A stretch of DNA of 49,254 nt, taken from positions 1-49,254 of the forward strand of contig JACADV010000081.1 in assembly GCA_013388425.1 (NCBI GenBank). Reading direction: 5' to 3'. The notes beneath the pieces were generated by a model. It was not told the origin of the DNA and did no database searches. It worked only from the letters and a program-made list of their open reading frames with translations. The position numbers were made by a program, and so were the translations under genes. This stretch comes from Thermoanaerobaculaceae bacterium (GTDB taxonomy: Bacteria; Acidobacteriota; Thermoanaerobaculia; Thermoanaerobaculales; Thermoanaerobaculaceae). Each line of letters opens with the position of its first letter. Position 1 is the stretch's first letter. Shown here piece after piece: positions 1 to 9,025 of this stretch.

Positions 1-2282
1 AGAAGCCACGACCAGGGGAGAAGATCACCTTCACCGACCAATCCACGGGGGAGCCCGAGACGTGGTCGTGGGACTTTGGTGACGGCGGCGGACCCATCCC
101 CAGTACCACCTCCACCGCCCAGAACCCGACGTTCCCCGGGTACCCGCAGGAGGGTACCTACACGGTGCGGCTCACCGTTTCCAACTGCAAGAACACTACC
201 TCTTCCACCATCACGAAGCAGATCACGGTGGAAAACGCCTGTAGCGAGACGGCCAAGCCCACGGTGGACTTCACCTGGACCCCAACCGGCCCCCTCCCCG
301 GTGTGCCCCAGCAGCAGCAGCCCTACGTGGGGCAGGAGGTGACCCTCACCGCCAGCGGTACGAACCACCCCACCGAGTGGCTGTGGGAGGACTTCCAGGA
401 ACTGCACCAGACCTTCCAAACCCAAACCGTCAAAGTGACCTGGACCCAGGCCGGCAACAAGAACGTGCGGCTCAAGGCCAAGAACTGCGTGGGGTGGTCC
501 GATCAGCTCCTGAAAGTGGTGACGGTGTACCCCGACGTGCGGCCGGTGGTGGCGGAGTTCAACTACTCCCCGGCCAACCCCAGCACGGGGCAGCCGGTGG
601 TGTTCACCGCTGTTTCGGACACTGCCCACGGCAACCCCAGCGAGTTCTCCTGGCGGTTCGGGGACGACCAGAGCACGGCCACTGGCCAGTCGGTGAGCCA
701 CACCTTCACCTGCCGCGGCACCTACCAGGTGGCGCTCATTGCCCGGCGCGGCTCCATCGAAAACTCCACCACCCGGAGCGTGACCGTCACGGGCGAGGCC
801 TGCGGGCCCGAGGCCATCGTGGCCGCCGACGCAGCCCAGGTGGCGGGGCTCAACAACACCTCCTGGCGCACCGACCTGCGCATCTTCAACCCCTCGGAGC
901 AGACCACGCGCATCTTCCTGGCGGTGCTGCCGGCGGGGCAGAACAACGCCACCCCGTTCCAGGTAGGTCCCTACACCATCCCGCCGCGGGGCACGACGGT
1001 GCTCAACAACATCCTGCAGATGTTCGAGCTCCTGCTGGGCAAGGCGTACAGCAAGGCGGCGCTGCGTATCACCTTCGAAAACGAGGAGGGGATGCCCCCC
1101 GTGGTCATTGGCCGCACCTACACCAACATTGCCGGCGGTGGCACCATGGGGCAGTTCGTACCCGGTCGTCCGGTGGTGCCCAACTCCACCCCGCCCATCC
1201 TGTGGATCGCTGGCGGCCGCAACAACGGTACCAGCGAGGGGTTCCGCACCAACTTTGGGATCGCCAACCTGAAAGGGGATCGCAGCGGCGTCAACAACAT
1301 CGAGCTCACCCTCTTCGACGCCACCGGCGCGGCGGTGGGGTCCAAGTCGCTGTCGCTGGCTCCCTACGGATACCTCCAGGACGCGGTAAAGAACGTCTTT
1401 GGCTCGGCCGCTTTTGGCGAGATTGGCCCGTTTGCCATCAAGGTGGGTGTGCCCGAGGGGGCGGACATCGAACCGTACATTTCGGTGGTGGACAACAAGA
1501 CGGGCGACAACGTGCTCATCCCCGGCCGAGGGGTGGGAGAAGGGGTGCTCTACCTGCCGGCGGTGGCCCACAACCGGGGCGAAGCGGGGACGGTGTGGCG
1601 CACCAGCGTGCAGATGACCAACCCCGACGATGCCCCCCACACTTGGGAAGTGAAGTTCTTCCCCAAGGGGGATGTCCCCGACGCCTTCCGGACCATCACG
1701 CTGGCGCCGCACCAGACGGTGTTCACCGACGACGTGGTGGGGTGGATGTACCAGTCCATGGAGGCGCCGGAGGTGAGCGGCACGGTCCGCCTGGCGCCCG
1801 TGGACGGGAGCAACGTGGCGCCGGTGGCTGTGGGGCGCACCTACAACCTCACCAGCCAAGGCACCTTCGGGCAGGACATCCCGGCCCTCTCGCCCGCTGA
1901 CGGCATCAAGAAGGGGGGCGAGCACGAGCGCATGGTAATCACCGGCATGTCCAGCGCTGACATTTCCCGCTCCAACCTGGGGTTCGTGGCCCTCTCGGAA
2001 ACCTCTGGCGTGGACTTTGCCATCTACTTCTACGACGAGAACGGCACCCTCCTCAACCCCGAGGGCAAGCCCTACACCGGTGGCACTGGCCCCAACGGGT
2101 GGGATCAGGACAAGCTGGAGAACCGGTTCCGCAACTTCTTCAAGCAGGAGCTGCCCGCCAACCAGCGGGTCGTCTCGGCGGTGATCCAGGTGCGCTCGGG
2201 CGGGCCTGGGTTCGCCTACGCCTCGGTCATCGACAACCTCACCGGCGATCCCATCTTCGTGCCGGCCTATATATTGCCGTAG
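1..2282 (+). CDS. PKD-domain surface protein, 5'-truncated by the window edge
   Basis: The reading frame is open from base 3, so the start lies outside the window; 759 residues are visible. Three PKD-like beta-sandwich domains come first (about 3-225, 256-540 and 541-795). The first has the classic WDFGDG core and the third has a related WRFGDD core. The rest (about 811-2279) is two copies of a roughly 240-residue module marked by WRTDLRIFNP or WRTSVQMTNP, then GRTY, GTxGQ, FRTN and a terminal YASVIDNLTGDP motif. PKD domains are usually extracellular protein- or glycan-binding folds, so this is probably a secreted or surface protein; any catalytic domain would be upstream of the window. The same C-terminal module ends the M6 protease at 45627-48962. 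A strong hairpin follows the TAG stop. PKD identity is solid; the role is not known. Confidence 0.88.
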   Translation, partial: KPRPGEKITFTDQSTGEPETWSWDFGDGGGPIPSTTSTAQNPTFPGYPQEGTYTVRLTVSNCKNTTSSTITKQITVENACSETAKPTVDFTWTPTGPLPGVPQQQQPYVGQEVTLTASGTNHPTEWLWEDFQELHQTFQTQTVKVTWTQAGNKNVRLKAKNCVGWSDQLLKVVTVYPDVRPVVAEFNYSPANPSTGQPVVFTAVSDTAHGNPSEFSWRFGDDQSTATGQSVSHTFTCRGTYQVALIARRGSIENSTTRSVTVTGEACGPEAIVAADAAQVAGLNNTSWRTDLRIFNPSEQTTRIFLAVLPAGQNNATPFQVGPYTIPPRGTTVLNNILQMFELLLGKAYSKAALRITFENEEGMPPVVIGRTYTNIAGGGTMGQFVPGRPVVPNSTPPILWIAGGRNNGTSEGFRTNFGIANLKGDRSGVNNIELTLFDATGAAVGSKSLSLAPYGYLQDAVKNVFGSAAFGEIGPFAIKVGVPEGADIEPYISVVDNKTGDNVLIPGRGVGEGVLYLPAVAHNRGEAGTVWRTSVQMTNPDDAPHTWEVKFFPKGDVPDAFRTITLAPHQTVFTDDVVGWMYQSMEAPEVSGTVRLAPVDGSNVAPVAVGRTYNLTSQGTFGQDIPALSPADGIKKGGEHERMVITGMSSADISRSNLGFVALSETSGVDFAIYFYDENGTLLNPEGKPYTGGTGPNGWDQDKLENRFRNFFKQELPANQRVVSAVIQVRSGGPGFAYASVIDNLTGDPIFVPAYILP

Positions 2283-2303
2283 TCTGGCTGCCCTGCGATA
2301 GGC

Positions 2304-2338
2304 GCGGCCCACCCCCACGGGTGGGCCGCTTGGTTTGT
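2304..2338 (+). terminator. Rho-independent terminator after the PKD protein
   Basis: A perfect 11-bp inverted repeat (2304-2314 with 2319-2329) encloses a 4-nt loop and is followed by a T-rich stretch (2330-2336). It lies 22 bases after the stop of the PKD gene and before the next start, so it separates the surface-protein unit from the glycan island. Confidence 0.8.
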
Positions 2339-2407
2339 GGAGGCCGAGTCGGGTGCGGCCAGCTGGAGCGATGGCGAACCTATAATGCCCGACCAGGAGG
2401 CTCGGGG

Positions 2408-3385
2408 ATGCTCAAACTAATCGGTCGTGCACTGATCGCGAGATCGGGCCACGTCAGGGATCTCACTGCGGAACGCGATGCCCTTGCCGCCGAAGTCGGT
2501 CGATTGCGCGCCGAACTTGACCGCTTCACCGGCACCCAGTGGGCGCCGCTGTTTGTAGCACCGGGGCACTACTGCTCCCCAATTCCTGGCCTCGAGGATG
2601 TCCAGCGCCACAAGCGCCTGCGCCCCTTGGTTCCAGACCGGTACCTTCCAGGGATCGCGTTGAACGAGGAGCAGCAGGTGGCACTGCTGCAACGGTTGCA
2701 GCCGTTCTACGACGAGCAGCCGTTTTCCGAGGAGCCGCGACCGGACCGCCGGTACTACTTCGCGAACGGGTTCTACTCGTACTCGGATGCCATCTTCCTG
2801 TACGGAATGATTCGTTACCTGCAACCGAAGCGGCTCGTCGAGATTGGCTCCGGGTTCTCGTCGTGCGTGGCGCTAGACACCAACGAGCTCTTCTTCGACA
2901 ACTCCATTGCTTTGACCTTCATCGAGCCATACCCGGAGCGCCTCCTCTCCCTGGTGAGGGCGGGTGACTTGCAGCGGGCAGCGCTCATCCAACGCGAGTT
3001 GCAGGAGGTCGATTTGGACCTCTTTACTACCCTCGAGGCCAACGACATCCTGTTCGTGGATTCGAGTCACGTGGCCAAGGTGGGCAGCGATGTGAACCGG
3101 CTGTTTCTTGAACTCCTCCCCGTCTTACAACCCGGTGTGTACGTGCACGTTCACGACGTTTTTTGTCCGTTTGAGTACCCGGATGCCTGGTTGGAGGAGA
3201 ATCGAGCCTGGAATGAAGCTTACCTCTTGCGCGCGTTTCTTGAGTTCAACGCTGCCTTCGAAGTCGTTCTGTTCAATACCTTTCTGGAACTTTTTCACCG
3301 CGAATACTTTGCATGCCACATGCCGCTACGCCTGCGCAATCCAGGTGGGAGTATCTGGCTACGGCGAACTGTGGCGGCAACCTAG
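2408..3385 (+). CDS. Class I SAM-dependent methyltransferase (Methyltransf_24-like)
   Basis: A 325-residue protein. The ATG at 2408 is chosen because AGGAGG sits at 2395-2400, seven bases upstream; the frame is open further upstream but would overlap the previous gene and the terminator. Residues 17-40 form a short heptad-like coiled coil. The Rossmann SAM-binding motif EIGSGFSS lies at 145-152, an acidic FIEPYP segment at about 171-176, and the later strands DILFVDSSH (213-221) and VHVHDVF (246-252) fit small-molecule or glycan methyltransferases. It stands first in a run of glycan genes, so modification of a surface sugar is the likely role; the substrate cannot be read from the sequence. 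GC is visibly lower than in the flanking housekeeping genes. Confidence 0.8.
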   Translation: MLKLIGRALIARSGHVRDLTAERDALAAEVGRLRAELDRFTGTQWAPLFVAPGHYCSPIPGLEDVQRHKRLRPLVPDRYLPGIALNEEQQVALLQRLQPFYDEQPFSEEPRPDRRYYFANGFYSYSDAIFLYGMIRYLQPKRLVEIGSGFSSCVALDTNELFFDNSIALTFIEPYPERLLSLVRAGDLQRAALIQRELQEVDLDLFTTLEANDILFVDSSHVAKVGSDVNRLFLELLPVLQPGVYVHVHDVFCPFEYPDAWLEENRAWNEAYLLRAFLEFNAAFEVVLFNTFLELFHREYFACHMPLRLRNPGGSIWLRRTVAAT

Positions 3386-3641
3386 GGGGCGTGCCACCGG
3401 CCGGGCGGGCGGGTGAGGGCCAGCTCGGTGTCTCGGGCTGCCTGCTGCCGGCCCGTATCCGCGGTCGTGCGCCCCTGCGCTAGGGCGGTGTACCAGCTCG
3501 GGGTGGGACGCTGCAGCTCCAGGGGGTACCGTGCCGCTCCCTCTTGGCGTCCTGGCTTTACAAGGGCGTTCCCTTCCTTTGCAGGGTGGCGGTGGGCCCT
3601 GGGCTCGCCTGGTCGAGAGGACTTCTAGTGCACAGCGGTTG

Positions 3642-4340
3642 TTACCGTCGCCCCATGCGCCGCAGGTACCCGCCAGGGTTGAACGTCAACATGAACTTCT
3701 CGCGGCTGGGGTCAACCGCGAAGCCGGGGTTTCGAGCGAGGAAATCGGCCACCGCTTCAGCAGGACCCGGACCAAAGTTGGGGGCCACGGGCCTCCCGTT
3801 CACATTGGTGTCCTCGACGATCAGATAGCACCCTGGCGTCACGAGCGGCGCGTAGAGGTCGAGTTCGGCCACCACATGCGCGTACCGATGGTCGCTATCC
3901 AGAATCACCATCACCCTCTCCACGGCAGCAGCGCGCTGCCGCACTGCCTCCACGACCCCGGCAGAGGTGGACGAGCCGGTAAGGTAGGTGACTCGCGGAT
4001 GGACTGGCCGGCAGGTCCCGGCCGGATCGGGCTTGGTGTCCACAGTGACGACCTCGCCTTCGCCAATGCAGTCCAGTACCGAGGCCAGGAACAGGGCCGA
4101 ACCACCCCAGGCGGTACCTGTTTCCACCACCAAGCCGGGCCGGGTCTCCCAAAGGATCTCCTGGTAGACCCACAGATCCAGCGGGCACTTGGCCGCGGGA
4201 ATCCCAAGCCAGGTCGTGTTCTTCCACGTTTGCTCCGGGGTGCCGTAGTAGAGCTGGTGGAAGCGCTGGACAACATCGACCGGAGACAGCCTGCCCCCGA
4301 GCCGACGGAAGAACCTTGCAAACAGGGATCGTTCGTCCAT
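3642..4340 (-). CDS. CmcI / cephalosporin hydroxylase-family methyltransferase
   Basis: A 232-residue protein resembling the CmcI/RhmT family, whose members are SAM- and Mg-dependent methyltransferases, often of rhamnosyl or other sugar hydroxyls despite the family name. Visible motifs: VVETGTAWGGSALF (71-84) for SAM binding, ILDSDH (146-151) and VEDTN (175-179), matching the acidic metal-binding positions of CmcI. The chosen ATG is at 4340; a TTG at 4376 would add twelve residues and neither has a convincing Shine-Dalgarno. It is the only minus-strand gene in the glycan island. About 250 bp separate it from the convergent methyltransferase at 2408-3385, and I see nothing coding there. Role in sugar O-methylation is inferred from family and context. 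Confidence 0.8.
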   Translation of the reverse strand: MDERSLFARFFRRLGGRLSPVDVVQRFHQLYYGTPEQTWKNTTWLGIPAAKCPLDLWVYQEILWETRPGLVVETGTAWGGSALFLASVLDCIGEGEVVTVDTKPDPAGTCRPVHPRVTYLTGSSTSAGVVEAVRQRAAAVERVMVILDSDHRYAHVVAELDLYAPLVTPGCYLIVEDTNVNGRPVAPNFGPGPAEAVADFLARNPGFAVDPSREKFMLTFNPGGYLRRMGRR

Positions 4341-4411
4341 GCCGAAGACGATAGAAGTCCGCCGGGCCCGCGTCAACCGTTCTGTGTTACGCTTTGGCGG
4401 CGAGAAGAGTA

Positions 4412-5629
4412 ATGGGGGAGACCTGCGCTGCAGCCGCGGTGGTGTCGGTTCAAGGGGTAACGAAACGCTACCCCCTCTTCGGTCGCAGACTTGAGCGGGC
4501 CAAGGCCATATTTGGCAGAACCGCTGGCTTGAGGTTCAAGACCGCTCTTGAGAACGTCAGCTTCGATGTCCGGGCTGGGGAAGCCCTGGGGATCATCGGC
4601 GAGAATGGCTCCGGCAAGAGCACCCTGCTGCGGATCATCTCCGGCATCAGCAAGGCCGATTCGGGCGCGATAACCGTAGAGCAGCCGGTGGCAGCGATCC
4701 TCGAACTCGGTCTTGGGTTTCACCCCGAGTTTACCGGTCGAGAGAATGCACTGCTCTACGGTTCGCTGATGGGCTTGAGCGCAGCGGGGATAAAGGAACG
4801 GCTGGCAGACATCTTCGCTTTTGCGGAGCTTGGCGAGTTCGTTGATCAGCCAGTGCGAACCTATTCGTCAGGGATGGCTGCCCGCCTGGCGTTTGCGGTG
4901 GCAACCAGTGTCGAGCCTCGGGTGCTGGTGGTCGACGAGGTCTTGGCGGTGGGTGACGGAGCCTTTCAGAAGAAGTGCGTTGACAGAATGGTCCAGTTTC
5001 GCAAAAGGGACCGCTCGGTGCTGTTCTGCTCGCACGCTATGTACTTGGTTTCTACGTTTTGCGACCGCGTGCTCTGGCTGCACGAGGGGAAGGTCCAGGC
5101 TGTGGGGGAGCCAACGAAGGTGATCAGCGAGTACGAGGACTACCTCCTTCATAGGCAGCTCAGGGGTATGGTCGAAATGCAGGCGGGACAAGAATTCCAG
5201 CCGTCGGTCCGGCGAGGTGGCAAGATTCGTGCTGTCGAGGTGAGGGGCCGTGCGGGAGGCTCCACGACGACGCTCGCGCCGGGTGAAGGGCTCGACGTGA
5301 GCTTCGTGGTGGAGAGCGACAGTACCGATCGGGGTTTTCACGTGGGTGTGAAACTCGACAACCCGGAGGGGCTATGCCTGATCGGTGCGGCCACCAACTG
5401 GGAGGGGATGGAACCGTTTTCCGGTTCCCGCAGGTACCGGGTCACCATGCACGTTCCCCGCCTACCCCTGGCGAGCGGCTCCTTTGTCGTTTCGGTGTTC
5501 CTGCTGGATGACACTGGCCTCGCGCTCTACGACCAGGCAACTGGCCGCGAGCTTGTCCGTGTGGTCGGTGGGCGGTGGACGCCAGCGGTACTTGAGGTAC
5601 CGCACTCCTGGTCGGTGGAGGGCCAGTGA
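4412..5629 (+). CDS. Polysaccharide ABC exporter ATP-binding protein with Wzt-type C-terminal domain
   Basis: A 405-residue protein. Residues 1-250 are an ABC ATPase: Walker A GENGSGKST (63-71), signature YSSGMAAR (151-158), Walker B VLVVDE (171-176), H-loop His208. Residues about 265-400 form a beta-rich extension like the Wzt C-terminal carbohydrate-binding domain, which in O-antigen exporters recognises the finished, often chemically capped glycan end. ATG at 4412 is chosen over an upstream TTG (4394). No Wzm/TagG-type permease is visible in the window, so the membrane partner must be encoded elsewhere or has been lost. The stop overlaps the GTG start of the next gene (GTGA), implying translational coupling to a methyltransferase. 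Confidence 0.9.
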   Translation: MGETCAAAAVVSVQGVTKRYPLFGRRLERAKAIFGRTAGLRFKTALENVSFDVRAGEALGIIGENGSGKSTLLRIISGISKADSGAITVEQPVAAILELGLGFHPEFTGRENALLYGSLMGLSAAGIKERLADIFAFAELGEFVDQPVRTYSSGMAARLAFAVATSVEPRVLVVDEVLAVGDGAFQKKCVDRMVQFRKRDRSVLFCSHAMYLVSTFCDRVLWLHEGKVQAVGEPTKVISEYEDYLLHRQLRGMVEMQAGQEFQPSVRRGGKIRAVEVRGRAGGSTTTLAPGEGLDVSFVVESDSTDRGFHVGVKLDNPEGLCLIGAATNWEGMEPFSGSRRYRVTMHVPRLPLASGSFVVSVFLLDDTGLALYDQATGRELVRVVGGRWTPAVLEVPHSWSVEGQ

Positions 5630-6789
5630 CGCAGGGCTCCGTGAGGCGCTTGGAGACGGCGGGGCATCCAGCCTGCCGCGCTGCCAGCCGAGGGGTGTTC
5701 TGGCAGCGTTGCACAGCGCACCGGACGGTGCTTTTCGCTCACCTGCGGCACCTGGAAGGCACCTTCCGGGCGGCGGGCTGGGAGGTCTGGTTTGGTCTGA
5801 CTCCCCCGCGCGTCGAGGGAGTGGCAGTGGCGGTCCTCGACGACCCGTGGCTGGAGCCTTTGCCGGTTGTAGCCGAGTTCCTCGCCGCCGCAAGAGGCCG
5901 ACCGGGTTCGTGGCGCGTTCCCCGAGTATTCGAGCTAGCTGGGAGGCAAGGCTGGAACCCACGGTATCCCCCCTTCACCCTGCGCGATTACGAGCGTGTG
6001 GCGCTCGAAGGACGAGGCGGTGTGGCTGTCGCCGGTGAGGTACCTTCATGGTGCGGATTTGCAGTGGCAACGGCGACCGACGCGGCAGCTCTCGTGAAGG
6101 CGGGCTGGCCCCCGAGGCCAGAGAGGGTGGCGCTCGTGCCACAGGCGCGAGTTTTCCGGTACCGCGACCCAGCAAACCACCCTCGAAGCGAGCTGGTCCG
6201 CTGGATCGACTGGACCTCCGGCACGATCGTCGACGTCGGGTGCGGCTATGGCCAACTTGGTATGCAACTACGCCAGAAGGGACGGAGGGTGATTGGCATC
6301 GAACCTGCGTGGGAGAGTGCCAGGGCAGCTGCGAAGGTCCTCGACCTGGTTTTGCCCGTTCGCGCCGAGGAGGGACTGGCAGCGCTCCGTCCGCCAGTGG
6401 GTTGCTTCATCTTTGCCGATGTTCTGGAGCACCTGAACGATCCGGCCGGCGTGCTGGCCCAGGCGGGTGCGCTCCTCGGCTCCGAGGGCCGCATCGTCGT
6501 GTCGATACCCAACGTGGCGTGGGCACCCGTGCTCCGGGCTTTAACTGCAGGTCGGTGGGACGCTACCCTCGCCGGGGTCCAGGCACGCGACCACGTCTTC
6601 TTCACGACTCCGTTGTCGTTTGCCACCTTGTGCCGGGAATGGGGATTTGAGGTGGAGACGCTCGAACCGCTGGGGAGCTACCTCCCCCTGGGATTGCGGG
6701 TCTGGGCCTGGGCCGTGGCCCGCTCGGTAGGTGGGGACCCCGCCCACCTTACATCAGCCCAGTGGGTGGCCGTACTCAGACGGCCATAG
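5626..6789 (+). CDS. SAM-dependent methyltransferase coupled to the ABC ATPase
   Basis: A 387-residue protein starting with GTG at 5626, overlapping the preceding TGA by four bases. The first 190 residues match no family I recognise. The C-terminal half is a class I methyltransferase: IVDVGCGYGQLG (201-212), an acidic IGIEP (223-227), and FADVLEHL typical of Methyltransf_11/23 proteins. In the export systems using Wzt-type ATPases, a methyl or phosphomethyl cap on the non-reducing end can be the export signal, so a capping role is an attractive but unproven inference from the coupling. About 225 bp without a convincing gene follow. Confidence 0.82.
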   Translation: MTQGSVRRLETAGHPACRAASRGVFWQRCTAHRTVLFAHLRHLEGTFRAAGWEVWFGLTPPRVEGVAVAVLDDPWLEPLPVVAEFLAAARGRPGSWRVPRVFELAGRQGWNPRYPPFTLRDYERVALEGRGGVAVAGEVPSWCGFAVATATDAAALVKAGWPPRPERVALVPQARVFRYRDPANHPRSELVRWIDWTSGTIVDVGCGYGQLGMQLRQKGRRVIGIEPAWESARAAAKVLDLVLPVRAEEGLAALRPPVGCFIFADVLEHLNDPAGVLAQAGALLGSEGRIVVSIPNVAWAPVLRALTAGRWDATLAGVQARDHVFFTTPLSFATLCREWGFEVETLEPLGSYLPLGLRVWAWAVARSVGGDPAHLTSAQWVAVLRRP

Positions 6790-7014
6790 CTCGTGTTGCG
6801 GAACGATGCTCGTGTTCTTGGGCTATCGGCTCCGGTCCTTGTACGCATGATAAACTCAAGCAGTGGGAAAGGGCCTGACCGTTCTCTCGATGTGTAAGCT
6901 CACTCGAGCAGGCCGCCCGTACGTGGAGACGGAGTTGTGGTGCGAGTCAGCAGCTACCGGCAGGAGCGGCGTACCGCAAAGGGGCAATCCTGAGCGAAAG
7001 CCGATGGCGGGAGC

Positions 7015-8064
7015 GTGGCGGTAGACGTCTCGCTAGTCCTCGTTTGCTATTACTCCTCGGCCTTGGCCGGCCGGGCTGTGGCGAGTTTCCGAGCCGAAGG
7101 GGCAGCCTGCCGTTTGCGGATCGAGGTCGTCCTTGTGGATCATTCGGAAGACCCTCAGGAACAGCGTGCTCTTGCTGCCCTCGCGCCCGACATCCTCATC
7201 GCGCAGCCCAACCGGGGCTACGCCGCCGGCGTAAACGCTGGTGTTCAGGCTGCTCGTGGCCGGCTGGTCGTGTTCGGCAATCCCGACATTGAGTTTCACG
7301 CAAACTCGCTGCGTCCTCTCCTTGCGGCTCTCGAGAGTGGTTGGGATATCGTCGGTCCCCAGTTTATGCTGGGCGAGTTCTTGTTACCGTTACCCGAGCC
7401 GCAAACGCCGCGGGCAGAGATCCTGCGCTGGGTTGCCGGGCACAGCAAACGGTACTGGAAGGTCTATTTCACCTCCGAGGTACGGCGCGCCGTGTCGCTG
7501 TGGCGGGCGGGGGAACCGGTAGCCGTTCGCGAATTGTCCGGCGCACTGCTGGCGTGTTCACGAGCGACGTTCCACGGTGTTGGCCCGTGGGACGAGGGGT
7601 ACTTCTTGTACTTTGAAGACACGGAGTGGCTGCTTCGGGCCAGGCGCCGAGGTGCGAGACTGGGCCTCGTCCCCACCTCGAGAGTGACGCACCTGTGGGG
7701 CCAATCGGCCGACCCCGAACGCTCGCTGTCCGTTGCGCTGGCTTCGAGGCGGCGTTTCTTCCGCAGCCAGTTTGGTCTTGCCGGGAAGCTCGTGGGGAGC
7801 CTCCAACCCGCCTGCTCGCTGCTGCATCCCCGGCCGCTCGGTGCCGGCGAGACGGTGGCCGCGGCCGACGTGTGGTGGCTCGTCTCGGTGAGTCGGCTGG
7901 GTGTGCCGGCGGCAGCCGTACGAGGGGGGGCAGTACCTCCGCTGGGCGCCATCCAGGTGCTGGGGCGAGCGCATGGAAAACGAGTCCGCTACACAGTGCT
8001 TGCCGTGGACAATCGGACGCTCCGCTGTCTGGGAGCATGGTGGTGGGAGTATGATGCAGGGTAA
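7015..8064 (+). CDS. Glycosyltransferase family 2 (rhamnosyltransferase-like)
   Basis: A 349-residue inverting GT-A glycosyltransferase. The N-terminus reads SLVLVCYYSS (6-14 region); NRGYAAGVNAG (66-76) and GNPD (88-91, the DXD-equivalent) bind the nucleotide sugar and metal, and YFEDTEW (199-205) supplies the ED acceptor/catalytic motif of WbbL-like enzymes. GTG at 7015 is the start that best fits the family N-terminus; the purine-rich GGGAG just upstream is close to the start. The 3' end overlaps the next gene by 14 bases, indicating co-translation. The likely role is transfer of a deoxyhexose such as rhamnose onto a surface glycan or lipid-linked intermediate at the cytoplasmic membrane face; donor and acceptor are unknown. 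Confidence 0.88.
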   Translation: MAVDVSLVLVCYYSSALAGRAVASFRAEGAACRLRIEVVLVDHSEDPQEQRALAALAPDILIAQPNRGYAAGVNAGVQAARGRLVVFGNPDIEFHANSLRPLLAALESGWDIVGPQFMLGEFLLPLPEPQTPRAEILRWVAGHSKRYWKVYFTSEVRRAVSLWRAGEPVAVRELSGALLACSRATFHGVGPWDEGYFLYFEDTEWLLRARRRGARLGLVPTSRVTHLWGQSADPERSLSVALASRRRFFRSQFGLAGKLVGSLQPACSLLHPRPLGAGETVAAADVWWLVSVSRLGVPAAAVRGGAVPPLGAIQVLGRAHGKRVRYTVLAVDNRTLRCLGAWWWEYDAG

Positions 8065-9025
8065 CCTCCACATTCGCGCCTACGAACCTGGCGATGAAGA
8101 ACGGATCAACGACGCATTCTGCGAAGTGTTCGCAACCCACCGCTCACTGGCGGAGTGGCGGTGGAAGTTTGCCGAGCGGCCCGAGGGAAGATGGATCATC
8201 GTGGCGGTGGACGCTGGGGGCAACGTGGTGGGCCACTACGCGGCGGTGCCGGCGCGCACGAAGGTGGACGGCCTCACGGTGGTGGCCGGCCAGATTGTGG
8301 ACGTGCTGACCCGGCCGAGCGTGCGCATCGGTCTTGCCGCTGCCCGTACCTACCTGCAGACAGTCAACGCCTTTTTCGACACGATGACCGGGCCAGACAA
8401 GTTATCGTTCCTCTATGGCTTCCCCAGCGAGGCGGCACTGCGGCTCGGAGTGGCCAAGCTCGGCTACGACGCCATGCCGCCGCAGGAAGTTCCCGTGTTG
8501 CGGCGTGATCTTGGGCGGCGCAGCCGCTATTTCACTGGGCATCGTCTCCTTCGAGGGTTCAACGCCGAGAAGATCGACACGTTGTGGCTGCGGTCAGCGG
8601 TGCGCTATCGGGTGGCTATCCTTCGCGACGCCGAGTTCTACAAGTGGCGGTACACCACGCGGCCTGATGTGGAGTACCTCTACCTGTGCGCGGTCCGGCG
8701 CGGCGAGCCGCGTGCAGCGGCGGTCGTGCGCTGGCAGTCGCCGGTGCTCCACGTGGTTGATCTCGTCTGGGATGGCTCAGACGAAGGGGCGATCGCCGAA
8801 CTCGATCGGGGGATCGTGGCGATGGCGCGGGGGGTTAGCGCGGAGCGGGTTGAAATGTGGCTAAGCGGTGACCCGGAAGCCTCCTCAGTGCTTGTGCATC
8901 TGGGCTGGAGCCGTGTCGGTGTGCCCAACCTGATTGTTGTGGCGCGGTCCTTCGATCCGCGAGTGGACGTGGCGGCGTTTCCCGGGATTCACTACTTGAC
9001 CATGGGCGATTCGGATCTTTTCTGA
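8051..9025 (+). CDS. GNAT-fold acyltransferase-like protein
   Basis: A 324-residue protein; ATG at 8051 (or 8054) after GTGGGAG. The N-terminal part, LHIRAYEPGDEERI followed by a strand with GNVVGHYAAVPAR, is the usual opening of a GNAT or FemAB-like acyltransferase, and the length suggests two acyltransferase-like halves as in surface-polymer acetyltransferases. It overlaps the GT2 gene by 14 bases, so acylation of the same glycan or its precursor is likely. The acetyl-CoA pyrophosphate loop is not obvious, so family membership is firmer than activity. The reading frame remains open in the same frame beyond the stop into a glycosyltransferase remnant. Confidence 0.68.
   Translation: MMQGNLHIRAYEPGDEERINDAFCEVFATHRSLAEWRWKFAERPEGRWIIVAVDAGGNVVGHYAAVPARTKVDGLTVVAGQIVDVLTRPSVRIGLAAARTYLQTVNAFFDTMTGPDKLSFLYGFPSEAALRLGVAKLGYDAMPPQEVPVLRRDLGRRSRYFTGHRLLRGFNAEKIDTLWLRSAVRYRVAILRDAEFYKWRYTTRPDVEYLYLCAVRRGEPRAAAVVRWQSPVLHVVDLVWDGSDEGAIAELDRGIVAMARGVSAERVEMWLSGDPEASSVLVHLGWSRVGVPNLIVVARSFDPRVDVAAFPGIHYLTMGDSDLF

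Noticed and set aside
2381..2386. TATAAT as a promoter -10 for the methyltransferase at 2408
   Set aside because: No -35 lies at the right distance, and the transcript would start about two bases before the Shine-Dalgarno, leaving almost no leader.
6863..7024. Open frame of 53 codons between the methyltransferase and the GT2 gene
   Set aside because: It has no recognisable homology, lacks a good Shine-Dalgarno and runs into the GT2 start; a remnant cannot be excluded but there is nothing to support it.
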